A stretch of 64,000 nucleotides of DNA from Labilibacter sediminis (GTDB lineage Bacteria > Bacteroidota > Bacteroidia > Bacteroidales > Marinilabiliaceae), in contig NZ_VCHY01000017.1 in the NCBI RefSeq assembly GCF_005877885.1, positions 62,001-126,000 on the forward strand. The letters run 5' to 3'. This document shows, piece after piece, positions 63,481-64,000 of the stretch (positions are counted from its first letter, which is position 1; every line of letters begins with the position of its first letter). Under the pieces are notes generated by a model that worked only from the letters and a program-made list of their open reading frames with translations, had not been told where the DNA came from and did not search any database. The position numbers were made by a program, and so were the translations under genes.

Positions 63481-64000
63481 CTAACTGATTACACCTGATC
63501 CAATTAGTTCATCATCTACATACCACGCAGCAAATTGTCCGGCTGTAATACCTCTTTGAGGCTCATCAAATACAACATACATGCCATCTTTACGACTATG
63601 AATTACACCATCCTGTAAGGGTTGACGATAACGAATACGTATTTTTAATCGACGACTTTCACCCTCTTCCATAGCTAAATCCGGACGCACCCAATGTAAC
63701 TCATCCGCATTTACTTTTAACACCTGACGAAATAAACCAGGATGCTGTTTACCCATTCCCACATATATTTGATTATATGGAATATTAGTACCAATAATAA
63801 AAAGCGGCTCTGCAAAACCTCCAATATTTAATCCTTTACGCTGACCAATAGTATAAAAGTGCGCACCTCCATGCTCACCTACTTTTTTACCATATTTAGG
63901 ATGATAAATATATGGCTGCGACAACTCTTCAAGCATCTCATCCGTTGGATCATCAAATGCTTTTTGCCAATCTCTGACAAACAATTCTGAGTGCTTATCT
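63481..64000 (-). CDS. mnmA: tRNA-specific 2-thiouridylase, C-terminal part (gene continues beyond window)
   Basis: The visible 172 residues are the C-terminal part of MnmA, which thiolates U34 of Lys, Glu and Gln tRNAs. Markers are GEHGGAHFYTIGQRKGLNIGG (quoted to 20: start GEHGGAHFYTIGQ), QIYVGMGKQHPGLF, and the terminal beta-barrel ending EPQRGITAGQFAAWYVDD. The active-site cysteines and PP-loop lie upstream, outside the window. The frame is open to the right edge (DKHSELFVRDW). Confidence 0.93.
   Translation of the reverse strand, partial: DKHSELFVRDWQKAFDDPTDEMLEELSQPYIYHPKYGKKVGEHGGAHFYTIGQRKGLNIGGFAEPLFIIGTNIPYNQIYVGMGKQHPGLFRQVLKVNADELHWVRPDLAMEEGESRRLKIRIRYRQPLQDGVIHSRKDGMYVVFDEPQRGITAGQFAAWYVDDELIGSGVIS

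Overview
The window is low-GC DNA from a member of the Bacteroidota. The signs are proteins with type IX secretion (T9SS) sorting tails, TAnnTTTG-type -7 boxes, a GYDIA-family GHMP kinase, DUF4328 and VirE_N-type mobile-element genes. I cannot name the species.

Left flank, about 1-29.8 kb, is ordinary chromosome. It opens with the 3' part of a biotin-dependent acyl-CoA carboxylase and an acyl-CoA dehydrogenase. A mevalonate-pathway run follows: type 2 IPP isomerase, class II HMG-CoA reductase, a GYDIA-type GHMP kinase, diphosphomevalonate decarboxylase and mevalonate kinase. Then come a T9SS protein, valS, a DUF4328 membrane protein, an ammonium transporter, a DUF1566 lipoprotein, a sulfatase, a CvfB-like S1 protein, a PLD nuclease, a META lipoprotein, an ABC-F ATPase, a frameshifted Crp/Fnr regulator, a DUF3179 protein, an outer-membrane beta-barrel and two tandem leucine-rich-repeat T9SS proteins. 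The right flank, from 62.5 kb, carries a SixA-like phosphatase and the 3' part of mnmA.

Between the flanks lies a genomic island of about 32.7 kb (29,826-62,517) that splits a YfcE/MJ0936-type phosphodiesterase gene. The gene's 3' half is at 29,575-29,824 and its 5' half at 62,519-62,773. The two halves rejoin in frame at Gly-Tyr-Pro/Gly-Lys-Tyr. A large serine recombinase sits beside the right junction, and both junctions are palindromes centred on the same TA dinucleotide. The island carries its own complete copy of the broken gene at 30,019-30,525, with a similar upstream region.

Inside the island is an integron cassette array (about 31.5-52.25 kb): 15 cassettes with 18 genes, all on the minus strand and separated by attC sites. 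The boundaries are well supported. In nearly every cassette the core box at one end is the reverse complement of the box in its own attC, while neighbouring cassettes differ. The attC sites fall into at least six sequence families, which points to a mixed collection. The distal end is capped by the 3' tail of a group II intron on the opposite strand. At the proximal end are an attI-like pair of direct repeats and a decayed tyrosine integrase of IntI type. That integrase is on the same strand as the cassettes, the unusual reverse arrangement. Cassette products include a NERD-UvrD helicase, a PD-(D/E)XK nuclease-like protein, two HEPN-type proteins, DUF4238, pentapeptide, MORN, DUF4332 and several membrane proteins, so a share of host-defence functions is plausible.

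The right part of the island (52.9-62.5 kb) has DUF2971 and PIN-domain genes, a small serine resolvase, a VirE_N primase-like replication gene and the integrating recombinase. I see no conjugation machinery, no tRNA or rRNA gene and no CRISPR array.
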